From assembly GCF_900659615.1 (NCBI RefSeq), contig NZ_CAACUY010000015.1, positions 1-64,000 on the forward strand: 64,000 bases of DNA, given 5' to 3'. This document shows, in pieces, positions 32,261 to 40,638 of this stretch. The number at the start of each line of letters is the position of its first letter. Positions within the stretch are counted from its first letter, which is position 1. The notes under the pieces were generated by a model. The model was not told where the DNA came from. It worked only from the letters and a program-made list of their open reading frames with translations, and did no database searches. This DNA comes from Actinomadura fibrosa. Lineage in GTDB: Bacteria; Actinomycetota; Actinomycetes; Streptosporangiales; Streptosporangiaceae. The position numbers and the translations under genes were made by a program.

Positions 32261-32987
32261 TCCCAGATGCTCAGTCAATCGTGATGTACCACACCCTGGG
32301 AGCGGTGCTCGGCGGCGCCCGCGGCGGTTCCGGTGGCCGAGCGGCCGCCCGTGCGCGGCCACGCCCCGGTGGCGGACCTCGCGGACCAGGTTGTCCTGGG
32401 GGTGGCGGAGGCGGTGGAGGTCCTGGTGGACGCTCTGGTGGATCGGGGAGTGGAGCGCGCCGCACGGAACCGCCGCAACAGCAGCAGCCGCGCGGGCGGG
32501 CCGAACAACCGGCGGGAAGTCGTGGCGGTCGCGGTAGCGGCCGTGACGGCGCCAGGGGCAGGAGCGACGCGGAGCACCGAGAACCGGTCGGCACGCGTGG
32601 TCCTGGTGCTCCCGGCCGACCACTGCATCTGCGGAGCACCTATCCGCCCGGGCCTCCGTGGACGGTGAGGCCCGGTCTCGCTTCAGCCGCATGCCGTGCG
32701 CCGGGCGGAGCACCTCCGGCGACCGGTGAGCCCCCGCTCCCCGGTCGGAAGCGACTGACGGTTCCGGTAGCCAGCGAGGCTGATGGTCCTTGACGCGTCG
32801 CAGAACCGGTGAATCACACCGTCGGCGTGGAGCGCGTCAATCAGGCCCTCACGTGCCGGTCATCGGTACGTCGCGTACAGCCGCGAGAGCTCCGAGGACT
32901 TCCGCCACCTCCTCAGCAACGGCTCACGCTCGGCGCCGGACCGTCACTGCCGACGATACGACGGCGCCGCCGCCGCTGTCAGGCGTC
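32261..32987. other. 727-bp GC-rich junk-like region between Qat remnant and immunity gene
   Basis: Several overlapping open frames exist in all directions, which is expected of very GC-rich sequence, but none has a recognisable motif plus a ribosome binding site. One plus-strand frame (32333-32668; DLADQVVLGVAEAVEVLVDA) has the most protein-like composition but cannot be supported. It marks the junction where the qatA 5' half was lost. Confidence 0.4.
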
Positions 32988-33461
32988 TCAGCCCGTACAG
33001 GCGTCCGTCGAGCGCCAATCCACTTCTATCGCACCGTCCGTATACGAGTCGGGCTTCCATCCATCTGTTTTACAGAGGAGGAGCAGTGCTTCAGCAGCGT
33101 TTCCGATCTTTGAACCGGTCCGTGCTTCGGCGTATCCTATCAGCGCTTTCGGGTCGTCTACGTACATTGCATGGCTGTCCACGATGGACACCCACGTCCG
33201 TTCACCTGGCGGACTGTCAGCACGGTCCCCGGCCTGCTCGTCTTCAGGACCGGTAGTCGGTTCCTCTACATTGAGGAGCGGATTGGACCATCCGGACTTC
33301 TCGATTAGAGTATCGCCGTAGGAACGAATCAGGCGATGAATGTTAGAGACAACCGGCATGATCCGAGGTGCGTCATCGGGAGTCTCAGTGCAGAGCCTGG
33401 CGTGCTCGATGACGGCCGCACACAACTCCTCTGCGACACTTCTGAGATCGGATTCGCTCAT
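32988..33461 (-). CDS. Probable immunity protein of the RHS toxin remnant
   Basis: A 157-aa acidic, soluble protein. Its ATG (33461) overlaps the stop codon of the RHS toxin tail (TGATG), the classic arrangement for polymorphic toxin and immunity gene pairs. Visible segments are SVAEELCAAVIEHARLC, VSNIHRLIRSYGDTLIEKSG, TWVSIVDSHAMYVDDPKALI and EALLLLCKTDGWKPDSYTD. No family is recognised. Function as antitoxin is inferred from position and size. Composition is AT-richer than the chromosome. Confidence 0.65.
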   Translation of the reverse strand: MSESDLRSVAEELCAAVIEHARLCTETPDDAPRIMPVVSNIHRLIRSYGDTLIEKSGWSNPLLNVEEPTTGPEDEQAGDRADSPPGERTWVSIVDSHAMYVDDPKALIGYAEARTGSKIGNAAEALLLLCKTDGWKPDSYTDGAIEVDWRSTDACTG

Positions 33462-33995
33462 CAGTTACCCCTAGGGCGATGCCACTGGTAGTGCCAAGTG
33501 TACAATACCTCTCCACGATTATTGGAGATGTCGACGTGAACGTGACAGGCATCTGCCGCACACTCTTCACGGAATCGAGCCGTGGAGTGTTTCGCCACCA
33601 TCTCCTTTGCTTTCCGGACAGCCGTCTCGCGGTCTTTGTAGATTCCGCCGTCCTCGTTCTTCTTACTGGTAGCTTTAGGTGCCTTATTTTTGCCGACTCC
33701 CCAGCGAACACCGTCACAGTCCCCCTTGGTGTTATGGACGAGGACGGGCGCGGTGGTGGTGCCGTTGCTCAGGTGCAGTTCCATGCCCGGCAGGTAGAGG
33801 GTGCTGCCGGTGTTGTCGCGGCGGACGAGCCGTTCACCGTCGGCGTCGTAGACGAAGTGGGCGTCGCCCGTGGCGGTGTCTTCGGTTTTGATCAGGTCGC
33901 CGGTGGGGTCCCACGTGAGCTTGAGGTCGTTCGTTCCCTCGGTGCGCCGGGTCGTGGTGCTGGCGGCGTCGTAGGTGTAGCCGAAGGTTGTGCGG
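33461..33995 (-). pseudogene. C-terminal fragment of an RHS-repeat polymorphic toxin
   Basis: From ~33995 on the minus strand: TTFGYTYDAASTTTRRTEG, YDADGERLVRRDNTGSTLYL and PGMELHLSNGTTTAPVLVHN, then a variable toxin tip (GGIYKDRETAVRKAKEMVAK, ACHVHVDISNNRGEVLYTWH). The hyperconserved core that normally lies between the RHS repeats and the VLVHNT pre-toxin motif is missing, so the gene carries an internal deletion. Its 5' part has been replaced by an IS630 element ending at ~33995. The ~75-residue toxin tip matches no family I know. The downstream immunity gene appears intact. Confidence 0.7.
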
Positions 33996-34929
33996 TCAGT
34001 GCAGCGCTGGCGCCTGGCCTGGGCCAGCGGCGGGACGGCGGCGCTGCGCTCCAAGGGGCCGGCTTCGCTGCCGCTGCTGAGCGATGAACAGTTCGCCGTC
34101 CTGGAGGCCGAACTGGCCAAGGGGCCGGCCGCACACGGCTGGCCCGACCAGAGATGGACGCTGCCCGTGGATCAAGACCGTGATAGCCCGACGCTTCCAC
34201 CTCGGCTACAACGTCCAGGGCGTGGCCGCGCTGCTGCGTCGGCACGGCTGGTCCTGCCAGGTCCCGGCGCGCCGCGCGATCGAACGCGACGAGGCCGCGA
34301 TCGCCGGATGGGTGAGGGAGACCTGGTCGCAGGTGGAAGCACCGCAGCGGCGCTCGGGGCCTGGATCGTCTTCGAGGACGATTCCGGATTCACCGGTGAC
34401 GCCGCCGACCGCCCGCACCTGGGCACCACGCGGCCGGACCCCGGTGGTGCGCTTGCGCGGCCGGTCCCGCCGCAGGGTGTCGGTCGCCGCGCTGGCCTGC
34501 TACAAACCCGGCGAGCAATCCAGGCTGATCTACCGGTTCCGGCGTGATGACCGGGCACCGCCGGGACGCAAGAGCTTCGCCTGGACCGACTACCACGATC
34601 TGGTCCAAGCCGCCCACGACCAGCTCGGCGGCCCCATCGTGCTGGTCTGGGACAACCTGAACACCCACCTCACCGCAGGCATGCGCCAGTTCATCGCCCG
34701 CCGCGACTGGCCGACGGTCGTCCAACTGCCGACCTACGCACCCGAACTCAACGCCACCGAGGGCCTGTGGTCCCTACTGCGCCGCGGCCCACTGGCCAAC
34801 GCCCTGTTCACCGACCCCGACCCACCTCATCACCACCCTGCGCCGCGGCTGCGACGCATCCAGTACCGGCCCCACCTCATCGACCGTGCCTCACCAGACC
34901 GGCCTCTCCCTCCCACTCAGCACCTCATG
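33996..34929 (+). mobile_element. Degraded IS630-family transposase
   Basis: An IS630-type transposase can be followed through at least three frameshifts. LLSDEQFAVLEAELAKGP (~34070-34120) and ARRFHLGYNVQGVAALLRRH come first. Then WIVFEDDSGFTGDAADRPHL (first catalytic Asp region) and SVAALACYKPGEQSRLIYRF follow. GPIVLVWDNLNTHLTAGMRQ (second Asp) and LPTYAPELNATEGLWSLLRR (Glu) complete the DDE set, with an end near 34929. It interrupts the RHS gene on its left side. Terminal inverted repeats were not identified. Non-functional. Confidence 0.75.
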
Positions 34930-35068
34930 ACGACATCACACATTCAAACTCAGTACCCCACCGTCCACCAAGTTCGGGGCTTGGCAGCGAGCCCTTCCTG
35001 CGCTGCACGTCCACATGAGACCGTAGGTGGAGGCACGGTGCCGCGATCACCCTGAGGGCGGCGATGGT

Positions 35069-35617
35069 ATGAAGGCCGTACTGGTGATGTTGCTCCTCGG
35101 GTTTTTTGCGCTCTTTCACCTGCAGGGCTACGACGAGGACACGTTGCCCGTCGGCTCGGTCGAAGCCGGCGACCGACCTTCCCCTGTGCGTTTCTTTGAC
35201 GGACCGGGCTTCGCCTACCGGATGTCGGCCGGGCAGACCGTCAGTTCCACTTACACGCTGCCACGTTTGAAACAGCGCTGGGTCGATCGGTTCAGCGACC
35301 GTTCTTCCTACCTGTACGGCGCCGTGGAATTTCGTGCCGACCGGTCCTGCGCGCCCGACGCCCGGATCGATTGGCGGCTGGACGACGAGCATGGTCGGCT
35401 CCCACTGACTCACCGGGTCCGGTTCAACGCCCTCGCCGTGGACCGGACCCCCATGCGGCTGACCGCACGCTTGGACGCGAGCACCCCCTGCACCGGGATG
35501 CTGCGACTCCGCAATCCCCTGCTAGCCAATGTCAAGCCCTACAGTGACAGCGAGACCAGGTCAGCGCCCTCGATCGAGACGATCGACCTCAGCCGCTGGG
35601 GCGGGCCTTCCGCCTGA
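35069..35617 (+). CDS. Exported or membrane-anchored hypothetical protein
   Basis: ATG at 35069 has GAGGG about 10 nt upstream. The 182-aa product begins with a signal/anchor helix (MKAVLVMLLLGFFALFHL), followed by a beta-rich extracytoplasmic part (RMSAGQTVSSTYTLPRLKQR, LYGAVEFRADRSCAPDARID, RLTARLDASTPCTGMLRLRN) with two cysteines that may form a disulphide. No family is recognised. It stands between the IS630 remnant and the S1-domain gene, preceded by ~140 bp of unassigned sequence. Confidence 0.65.
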   Translation: MKAVLVMLLLGFFALFHLQGYDEDTLPVGSVEAGDRPSPVRFFDGPGFAYRMSAGQTVSSTYTLPRLKQRWVDRFSDRSSYLYGAVEFRADRSCAPDARIDWRLDDEHGRLPLTHRVRFNALAVDRTPMRLTARLDASTPCTGMLRLRNPLLANVKPYSDSETRSAPSIETIDLSRWGGPSA

Positions 35618-35904
35618 TGCCTCCGGATACCCTTGAGAGAGGGTGGCCACCGCACCTACTCGCTGCGGTAGACAGGATGAAGGTCCGGACCTTACTGCTT
35701 GCCCTTCTACTACGGCGGCAACTATGAGCCCGGATCGGTCGATCCCGGCATCTATCTGTGCGTTCAGCGGGCCAGCGACCACCTCCTCACTCGCTCGCTC
35801 AGGGTAGACGAGATCGGTAATCGAAGTTCCACGAGCGGGAGATTGCCTGGTGACGTGGCCGGTTCTCATACCCGCGGCGGTTGGTCGGCTTCTAGAGTTT
35901 CGAG

Positions 35905-36396
35905 ATGGCTGACGGAGAGGTCTTGGGGGTTCTGCGGGCTTTGGAGGTGGGGCGGGTTTGTCGGGGGGTGGTTAGGTCCATTGAGCGGTTTGGTGTGTTT
36001 GTGGATGTGGGCGGGGTTGTCGGTCTGGTGAGTGTGGCCGAGCTTGCTTGGCGGCGGTTCGGGGATGCGTCTGAGGTCGTTCGGGTTGGTCAGGAGGTCG
36101 TGGTCGAGGTCTTGGACGTCGATCTCGACCGTGAGCGCGTGTCGTTGTCGTTGAAGGCGTTGCAGCCCGACCCCTTGGTGGAGGTTGCGCGCAGCCGCCT
36201 GGGGGACGTGGTGACCGGGCCGGTGACCAAGGTCGTGCCCTTCGGGGTGTTCGTGGAGGTGGACGACGGGGTCGAGGGGTTGGTCCATGCCTCGGAGTTC
36301 GCCGACGGGGTGTTGCCCGGCGAGGGGCGGGAGTTGAGGGTTCGGATCGCGGACATCAATCTTCGGTCGCGTCGTGTCAGGCTCACCTTGGTTTGA
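35905..36396 (+). CDS. Two-domain S1 RNA-binding protein
   Basis: A 163-aa protein made of two S1 OB-fold domains. Domain 1 at ~14-85 reads GRVCRGVVRSIERFGVFVDV, VGLVSVAELAW, GQEVVVEVLDVDLDRERVSL. Domain 2 at ~97-163 reads GDVVTGPVTKVVPFGVFVEV, VEGLVHASEF, and ends LRSRRVRLTLV. Such short S1 proteins bind single-stranded RNA and may act at the ribosome. GTG-rich third positions on this strand differ from the C-rich neighbours, hinting at a different origin. The start ATG 35905 has only a weak ribosome binding site. Confidence 0.85.
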   Translation: MADGEVLGVLRALEVGRVCRGVVRSIERFGVFVDVGGVVGLVSVAELAWRRFGDASEVVRVGQEVVVEVLDVDLDRERVSLSLKALQPDPLVEVARSRLGDVVTGPVTKVVPFGVFVEVDDGVEGLVHASEFADGVLPGEGRELRVRIADINLRSRRVRLTLV

Positions 36397-36463
36397 GCGG
36401 GATCTCCGTGGGTGGCTTCTGGGAGTGATGGACGGATTGGTGGGGTGGGGCTAGATTTAGGCG

Positions 36464-36488
36464 TGAAAGCTGCTTTCAGTCAGTGAAA
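36464..36488 (+). promoter_or_regulatory. IclR-type three-half-site operator A
   Basis: TGAAA (36464), TTTCA (36474) and TGAAA (36484) alternate in orientation with exactly 10-bp periodicity. The same layout occurs at 40550, 42274 and 42407. It lies 16 bp upstream of the SDR start at 36505. Confidence 0.7.
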
Positions 36489-36504
36489 CGGAAGAAGGAA
36501 GCTC

Positions 36505-37302
36505 GTGTCCGAGCAGAGCCAGGCCGCCTACATCCCGCGCCGCTTCGAGGGCCGTACCGTGCTGGTCACGGGGGCCGGGACGGGGTTCGGGGCCGAGATC
36601 GCCGTGCGGGCGGCGCAGGAGGGCGCCCGGGTGGCCGTCCACTACAACAGCTCGGCCGCCGGCGCCGACAGGACGGTCGCGCGGGTCAAGGAGGTCGGCG
36701 GCGAGGCGTTCACGACGCAGGCCGACATCACCCGGCACTCCGACATCCAGCGCATGGCGGACGAGGTGTTCACCCGGTTCGGGACGCTCGACGTGCTGGT
36801 CAACAACGTGGGGGACGTGGCACGCGACGTCATGTCCTGGCGTGAGGTCACCGAGGAGTCCATCGACCATGTCCTCGCCGTGGACATCAAGGGCACGATG
36901 CTGTGCGTGCACGAGTTCGGCGCCCGGATGCTGGACCAGGGCCACGGTTCGATCGTGAACATCGGTTCGACCGTCATCGTCCGGGGCAGCGCGCGGGCTC
37001 CGCAGTACGCGGCGGCCAAGTACGGCCTTCTCGGGATCACCAAGTCGTATGCGCAGGCGTTCGCCCCGACCGTGCGGGTCAACACGTTCGCGCCCGGTTT
37101 CATCGAGACGGAGGCGACGCTCAGCCGCAAGGACTGGCAGAGCGGCCGCAGGGAGAAGCTGATCTCGCAGACGCCGATGGGACGCATTCCGGGTCCGGCG
37201 GAGCTGGCCGGCACGGCGCTCTTCCTCGCCACGGACGACGCTTCGCACATGACCGGCGCCTACCTGAACGCCGACGGCGGCTTCAACATGATCGGTGCTT
37301 GA
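36505..37302 (+). CDS. SDR-family oxidoreductase
   Basis: GTG at 36505 follows GAAGGAAG. The 265-aa product is a classical short-chain dehydrogenase: cofactor loop VTGAGTGFGAEIA (~18-30), NNVGD (~96), catalytic Ser in NIGSTV, and the YxxxK pair of PQYAAAKYG (~168-176), ending in the ADGGFNMIGA C-terminus. A basic/hydroxyl NADP-type choice is not certain. It overlaps the following esterase by 8 bp, so both form an operon behind operator A, within a catabolic cluster whose substrate is unknown. Confidence 0.93.
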   Translation: MSEQSQAAYIPRRFEGRTVLVTGAGTGFGAEIAVRAAQEGARVAVHYNSSAAGADRTVARVKEVGGEAFTTQADITRHSDIQRMADEVFTRFGTLDVLVNNVGDVARDVMSWREVTEESIDHVLAVDIKGTMLCVHEFGARMLDQGHGSIVNIGSTVIVRGSARAPQYAAAKYGLLGITKSYAQAFAPTVRVNTFAPGFIETEATLSRKDWQSGRREKLISQTPMGRIPGPAELAGTALFLATDDASHMTGAYLNADGGFNMIGA

Positions 37303-38140
37303 GGGCGCGGTGGGGAGCGTCGACGCGCGGGCGGGCGGGGTTCGGGTGGTCGACGGGCTGGTCTACGGGCAGCCCGCCGGTTTCCGTCCGCTGCGGCTCG
37401 ATCTCTATCTGCCTTCCGGGGTGGGGGCGCCGCTGGTGGTCTTCGTGCACGGAGGCGGCTGGCTGGGCGGCAGCCGGAAGACGCTGACGCCGGTCTTCCG
37501 CGACTGGCGGCCGCATCCGTTCGAGCGGCTGGCGGCGCGGGGGTTCGCGGTGGCGTCGGTCGGCTACCGGTTCAGCGGCGAGGCGCGCTGGCCGGCGCAG
37601 CTGGACGACGTCGCCGCCGCGTTCGACCATCTCGTCGAGCGGGCGGAGGAGTTCCGCTACGACGCCGGACGGACCGTGCTGTGGGGCGAGTCGGCGGGCG
37701 CGCACCTGGCCGTCATGCTGGGGTTGCGGGAGGCCGCCCGCGTCAGCGGGGTCATCGACTGGTACGGGCCCATGGATCTGGTCGCCATGGGGCGGGAGGA
37801 CGATCCCGCCCACGCGCTTTCCGATGATGTGCGCGACACCCGGGAGGCGCGGCTGCTGGGGGCGCCGGTGCGGGACGTGCCGGAGCTCGCCCGGGCGGCC
37901 AGTCCGATCGCCCACGTCCACGGTGGGGCGCCGCCTTTCCTCATCGCGCACGGCACCGCTGATCGGGCCGTGCCGTTCGAGCAGAGCGCGGCGCTGGCCG
38001 CGGCCCTGGCGGCGGCCGGGGCGAGCGTTCGGTTCGAAGCGGTCGAGGGCGCCGATCACTTGTGGCGTGGTGTCGACGATCTGGAGCCGCTGTTCGAGGC
38101 GGCGGTGGCGTTCGCGGGTGAGGTGACCGGTCTGGGGTGA
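37295..38140 (+). CDS. Alpha/beta hydrolase, BD-FAE/hormone-sensitive-lipase-like esterase
   Basis: GTG at 37295 overlaps the SDR stop. The 281-aa hydrolase has the oxyanion HGGGW (~52), nucleophile elbow GESAG (Ser ~132), the acid region HGTADRAVP, and the His of EGADHLW, a complete catalytic triad. The RLDLYLP and VASVGYRFSGEARWPAQLDD motifs are typical of secreted-like esterases of the BD-FAE/kynurenine formamidase-like group, but no signal peptide is present, so it acts in the cytoplasm. It probably hydrolyses an ester, lactone or amide intermediate of the same pathway. Confidence 0.9.
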   Translation: MLEGAVGSVDARAGGVRVVDGLVYGQPAGFRPLRLDLYLPSGVGAPLVVFVHGGGWLGGSRKTLTPVFRDWRPHPFERLAARGFAVASVGYRFSGEARWPAQLDDVAAAFDHLVERAEEFRYDAGRTVLWGESAGAHLAVMLGLREAARVSGVIDWYGPMDLVAMGREDDPAHALSDDVRDTREARLLGAPVRDVPELARAASPIAHVHGGAPPFLIAHGTADRAVPFEQSAALAAALAAAGASVRFEAVEGADHLWRGVDDLEPLFEAAVAFAGEVTGLG

Positions 38141-38171
38141 GAGGGGCCGGGGCCGCCCCTCCCGAGAAACG

Positions 38172-39020
38172 TCAGGACGGCGGGCGGGCGAACCGTTGCC
38201 GGATCTCGCCGATGCCGGAGATCCGGCTGACCAGCTCGTCGTCCGCGGTCAGGTAGCGCGGTGGGTCCATGCGGTTGCCGACGCCGGCGGGGGTGCCGGT
38301 GAAGATCAGGTCGCCGGGGAGCAGCGGGACGATCGCCGAGAGGCGGGCGATCAGCTCCGGTACCGGGAAGATCATGGACTTGGTGCGGTCGTGCTGGACG
38401 ACCGCGCCGTTGAGGAGTCCGGTGATCTCCAGGTCGTCGGGGTCGTCGAGCTCGTCCGGCGTGACCAGGGCGGGGCCGGTGGGTCCGAAGCCGGGGAAGG
38501 ACTTGCCGAGGCTGAACTGGGCAGGCTTGCCGCGGAGCTGGGTGACGCGTTCGGAGAGGTCCTGGCCCACGGTCAGGCCCGCGACGGCCTCCCAGGCGCG
38601 GTCCTCGCGGACCCGGTGGGCGGGCCGGCCGATGACGGCGACCAGCTCGACCTCCCAGTCGACCTTGCCGTCGGGCAGGTCCACGATGGTGCGCGGGCCG
38701 GTGACGCATGTCGGGAATTTGGTGAAGACCAGCGGGTCTTCGGGCGGGGTGAACCCGGCCTCGGCCGCGTGCGGCGGGTAGTTCAGCGCGACCGCGAACA
38801 CCTGGCGGGGCCTCGGGACGGGCGCCTGGAGCTCGTCCTCGACGACGGGCGTGTCGTATTCGGACGCGGGCAGGGTGGCCGCCCACTCGCGTGCCTCGTC
38901 CCAGCGTTCGAGCAGGGCCATCGGGTCAGCGGGAAGCGAACCGCCGGACGCTCGGGCCACGTCCGCGGCCCGGTCGCCGCGGACGATGGCGGCCCTGCCG
39001 CTGATGACGCCGAGCCTCAC
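38172..39020 (-). CDS. Fumarylacetoacetate hydrolase family protein (copy 2)
   Basis: A 282-aa FAH-fold enzyme: AVALNYPPHAAEAGF, metal ligands in DWEVELVAVIGR (~121-132), QDLSERVTQLRG, GKSFPGFGPTGPALVTPDEL, and GDLIFTGTPAGVG near the C-terminus. The family cleaves C-C bonds of beta-diketo acids or decarboxylates/hydrates catechol-pathway products. Its start overlaps the stop of the upstream FAH gene (ATGA), making it the last gene of a three-gene operon (CMD, FAH, FAH). Convergent with the esterase. Confidence 0.9.
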   Translation of the reverse strand: MRLGVISGRAAIVRGDRAADVARASGGSLPADPMALLERWDEAREWAATLPASEYDTPVVEDELQAPVPRPRQVFAVALNYPPHAAEAGFTPPEDPLVFTKFPTCVTGPRTIVDLPDGKVDWEVELVAVIGRPAHRVREDRAWEAVAGLTVGQDLSERVTQLRGKPAQFSLGKSFPGFGPTGPALVTPDELDDPDDLEITGLLNGAVVQHDRTKSMIFPVPELIARLSAIVPLLPGDLIFTGTPAGVGNRMDPPRYLTADDELVSRISGIGEIRQRFARPPS

Positions 39021-39889
39021 CAGTCCACCTTCTCCGGGACGGGCGTCCCGTGGCCCTCTTCCCAGCCGATGATCGGGGTGCGCAGCACGCCCAGGCGCTC
39101 GACCTCGGCCTCGACGACGTCGCCCGGCTTGAGGTAGAGGTCGGGGTCGCCGCTGAACCCGGCCACGCCCTGGACGGTGCCGGTGCTGATCAGGTCGCCG
39201 GCGCTGTAGCCCTGCGGGGAGTGGTAGGCGACCAGGTGCGGGATCGACACCGACATCCGGTTGGTGTTGGACTTCTGCCGGACCTGCCCGTTGACGCGCA
39301 GCTCCATGTCGAGGTCCTGCGCGTCCGGGATCTCGTCGGCGGTGACGATGTACGGGCCGAGCGGGCAGAACGTGTCGATCGCCTTGCAGAAGGAGAAGAC
39401 GCCGGACTCCATCTCGCGGCGCTGGATGTCGCGGGCGGTGATGTCGTTGAAGACGACGTAGCCGGCGATGTGGTCGGGGGCGTCGTCCACGCCGAAGAAC
39501 TTGCCGGGCCTGCCGATGACGACGGCGATCTCCAGCTCGTAGTCCAGCTCGCTGGTGAGGTGCTCGGGGTAGATGACCGGTTCGTCCGGGCCGACGATGG
39601 CGTCGACGTTCTGGAAGAACACGATGCCCTTGTGGATCGGGTGCGACCAGTCGACGTTCTTCGACTCGTCCTCGTGCTCGCGGAAGTTGCCCGAGGTGTG
39701 GAAGAACTTCTTCGGGACGATCGGCGCGCGCAGCCGGACGCCGTCCAGCGCGAGGCGCTCGCCGGTCTCGGCGACGCGGCCGTCCCGCTCGAAGTACTCG
39801 CGGGTGCTCGCGACGTCCAGCGGCAGGATCAGCCGCTCCTCCAGCTCCAGTCTGCCGACGCGCCCGTCGTCGAAGGTCACGAGCTTCAT
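39017..39889 (-). CDS. Fumarylacetoacetate hydrolase family protein (copy 1)
   Basis: A 290-aa FAH-fold enzyme with metal-site residues in LDYELEIAVVIGRPGK (~114-129), FNDITARDIQRREME, FCKAIDTFCPLGPYIVTADE, and DLISTGTVQGVAGFS. It resembles the 2-keto-4-pentenoate hydratase / acylpyruvase branch. Two dissimilar FAH paralogues in one operon suggest either a heteromer or two successive steps. Overlaps of 4 bp on both sides indicate tight coupling with the CMD-like gene before it and the second FAH gene after it. Confidence 0.9.
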   Translation of the reverse strand: MKLVTFDDGRVGRLELEERLILPLDVASTREYFERDGRVAETGERLALDGVRLRAPIVPKKFFHTSGNFREHEDESKNVDWSHPIHKGIVFFQNVDAIVGPDEPVIYPEHLTSELDYELEIAVVIGRPGKFFGVDDAPDHIAGYVVFNDITARDIQRREMESGVFSFCKAIDTFCPLGPYIVTADEIPDAQDLDMELRVNGQVRQKSNTNRMSVSIPHLVAYHSPQGYSAGDLISTGTVQGVAGFSGDPDLYLKPGDVVEAEVERLGVLRTPIIGWEEGHGTPVPEKVDW

Positions 39890-40494
39890 GTGCCTTGCCT
39901 TTCCTCGTTGGTTTCCGTTGCCGGGGCGGGCGGCTCCTCGCCCGCGAAGACGCGCAGCTGCAACGCGAGCAGGCCGTAGTAGCCGACCAGCGTGGTCAGC
40001 TCGAACAGGGCCCGTTCACCCAGCACCCGTACGGCCTCGGCGTACTCCTCGTCGGTGAGCCGTCCCGCGGCGGTGAGCGTCCTGGCGGTCCGCAGGGTGG
40101 CGGCCTCGGCCGGGTCCGGCAGGTCGGGTTCCGTTCCCGAGCGCAGCGCGGCCATCTCGGTTTCGGTCAGGCCGCAGGCCCGTCCGACCGCCTCGTGGGC
40201 CTCCCGCTCGAAGGCGCTGCCCCAGTGCGCGGCGACGGCCAGGATGGCCAGCTCCCGCGCCCGGTCGGTCAGGACGCTCGCGTACCGGACGGCGGACCCG
40301 ACCGCCTGGAGGGCCTGGCCGACGGGCGGGCTGAGCAGCATCGCGTTGAACGGGCCGCGGAGGCGGCCCTCCTCGTCCGTCAGGGGGAAGGCCTGCGGCC
40401 CGGCCGCCCGGGGGCCGCCGGTGATGGCCCGGTAGACCTCCGCCTGCGGCTCGTCCAGTTCGCCGGGGAGCAGTCCCGCCAGCCGAACGCCCAT
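39886..40494 (-). CDS. Carboxymuconolactone decarboxylase / AhpD-like family protein
   Basis: ATG 40494 follows GGGAGGG. The 202-aa product has the alpha-helical CMD core: RELAILAVAAHWGSAFEREA with the E..H pair and AVGRACGLTETEMAAL. The CxxC of peroxidase-type AhpD is absent, so a decarboxylase or isomerase-like role is more likely. It is the first gene of the minus-strand operon with the two FAH-fold enzymes, divergent from the iclR-like gene. Upstream in-frame sequence belongs to the opposite-strand regulator and is excluded. Confidence 0.85.
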   Translation of the reverse strand: MGVRLAGLLPGELDEPQAEVYRAITGGPRAAGPQAFPLTDEEGRLRGPFNAMLLSPPVGQALQAVGSAVRYASVLTDRARELAILAVAAHWGSAFEREAHEAVGRACGLTETEMAALRSGTEPDLPDPAEAATLRTARTLTAAGRLTDEEYAEAVRVLGERALFELTTLVGYYGLLALQLRVFAGEEPPAPATETNEERQGT

Positions 40495-40549
40495 GTCACC
40501 CTCCCTCGCCCGGGTCTTGGCCCCCACCCTAGCCGCTTGCTTCGCACTG

Positions 40550-40574
40550 CAAAAGCTGCTTTCACTGTTCAAAA
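40550..40574. promoter_or_regulatory. IclR-type three-half-site operator B
   Basis: CAAAA (40550), TTTCA (40560) and CAAAA (40570) reproduce the 10-bp-spaced alternating pattern of sites A, C and D with degenerate outer half-sites. A further TTTCA-N5-TGGAA lies at 40591-40605. The site is between the divergent CMD-FAH operon and the iclR-like gene, so it can control both. Confidence 0.6.
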
Positions 40575-40638
40575 GTCTCTGCGATACTGCTTTCATAGAG
40601 TGGAAGCGCTCAAGCCGAGTCGAGAAAGCGAGACCGCC

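Noticed and set aside
32333-32668. Plus-strand frame with hydrophobic helices between the Qat remnant and the immunity gene
   Set aside because: No ribosome binding site and no recognisable motif; competing frames of similar length exist on both strands.
35618-35904. Possible gene remnant before the S1-domain gene (for example YYGGNYEPGSVDPG near 35710)
   Set aside because: Short, broken frames without a start signal or family match; treated as non-coding.
40600-40638. GTG 40600 as start of the IclR regulator
   Set aside because: It lies inside the TTTCA-N5-TGGAA operator-like element and has no ribosome binding site; 40639 gives the usual family length.
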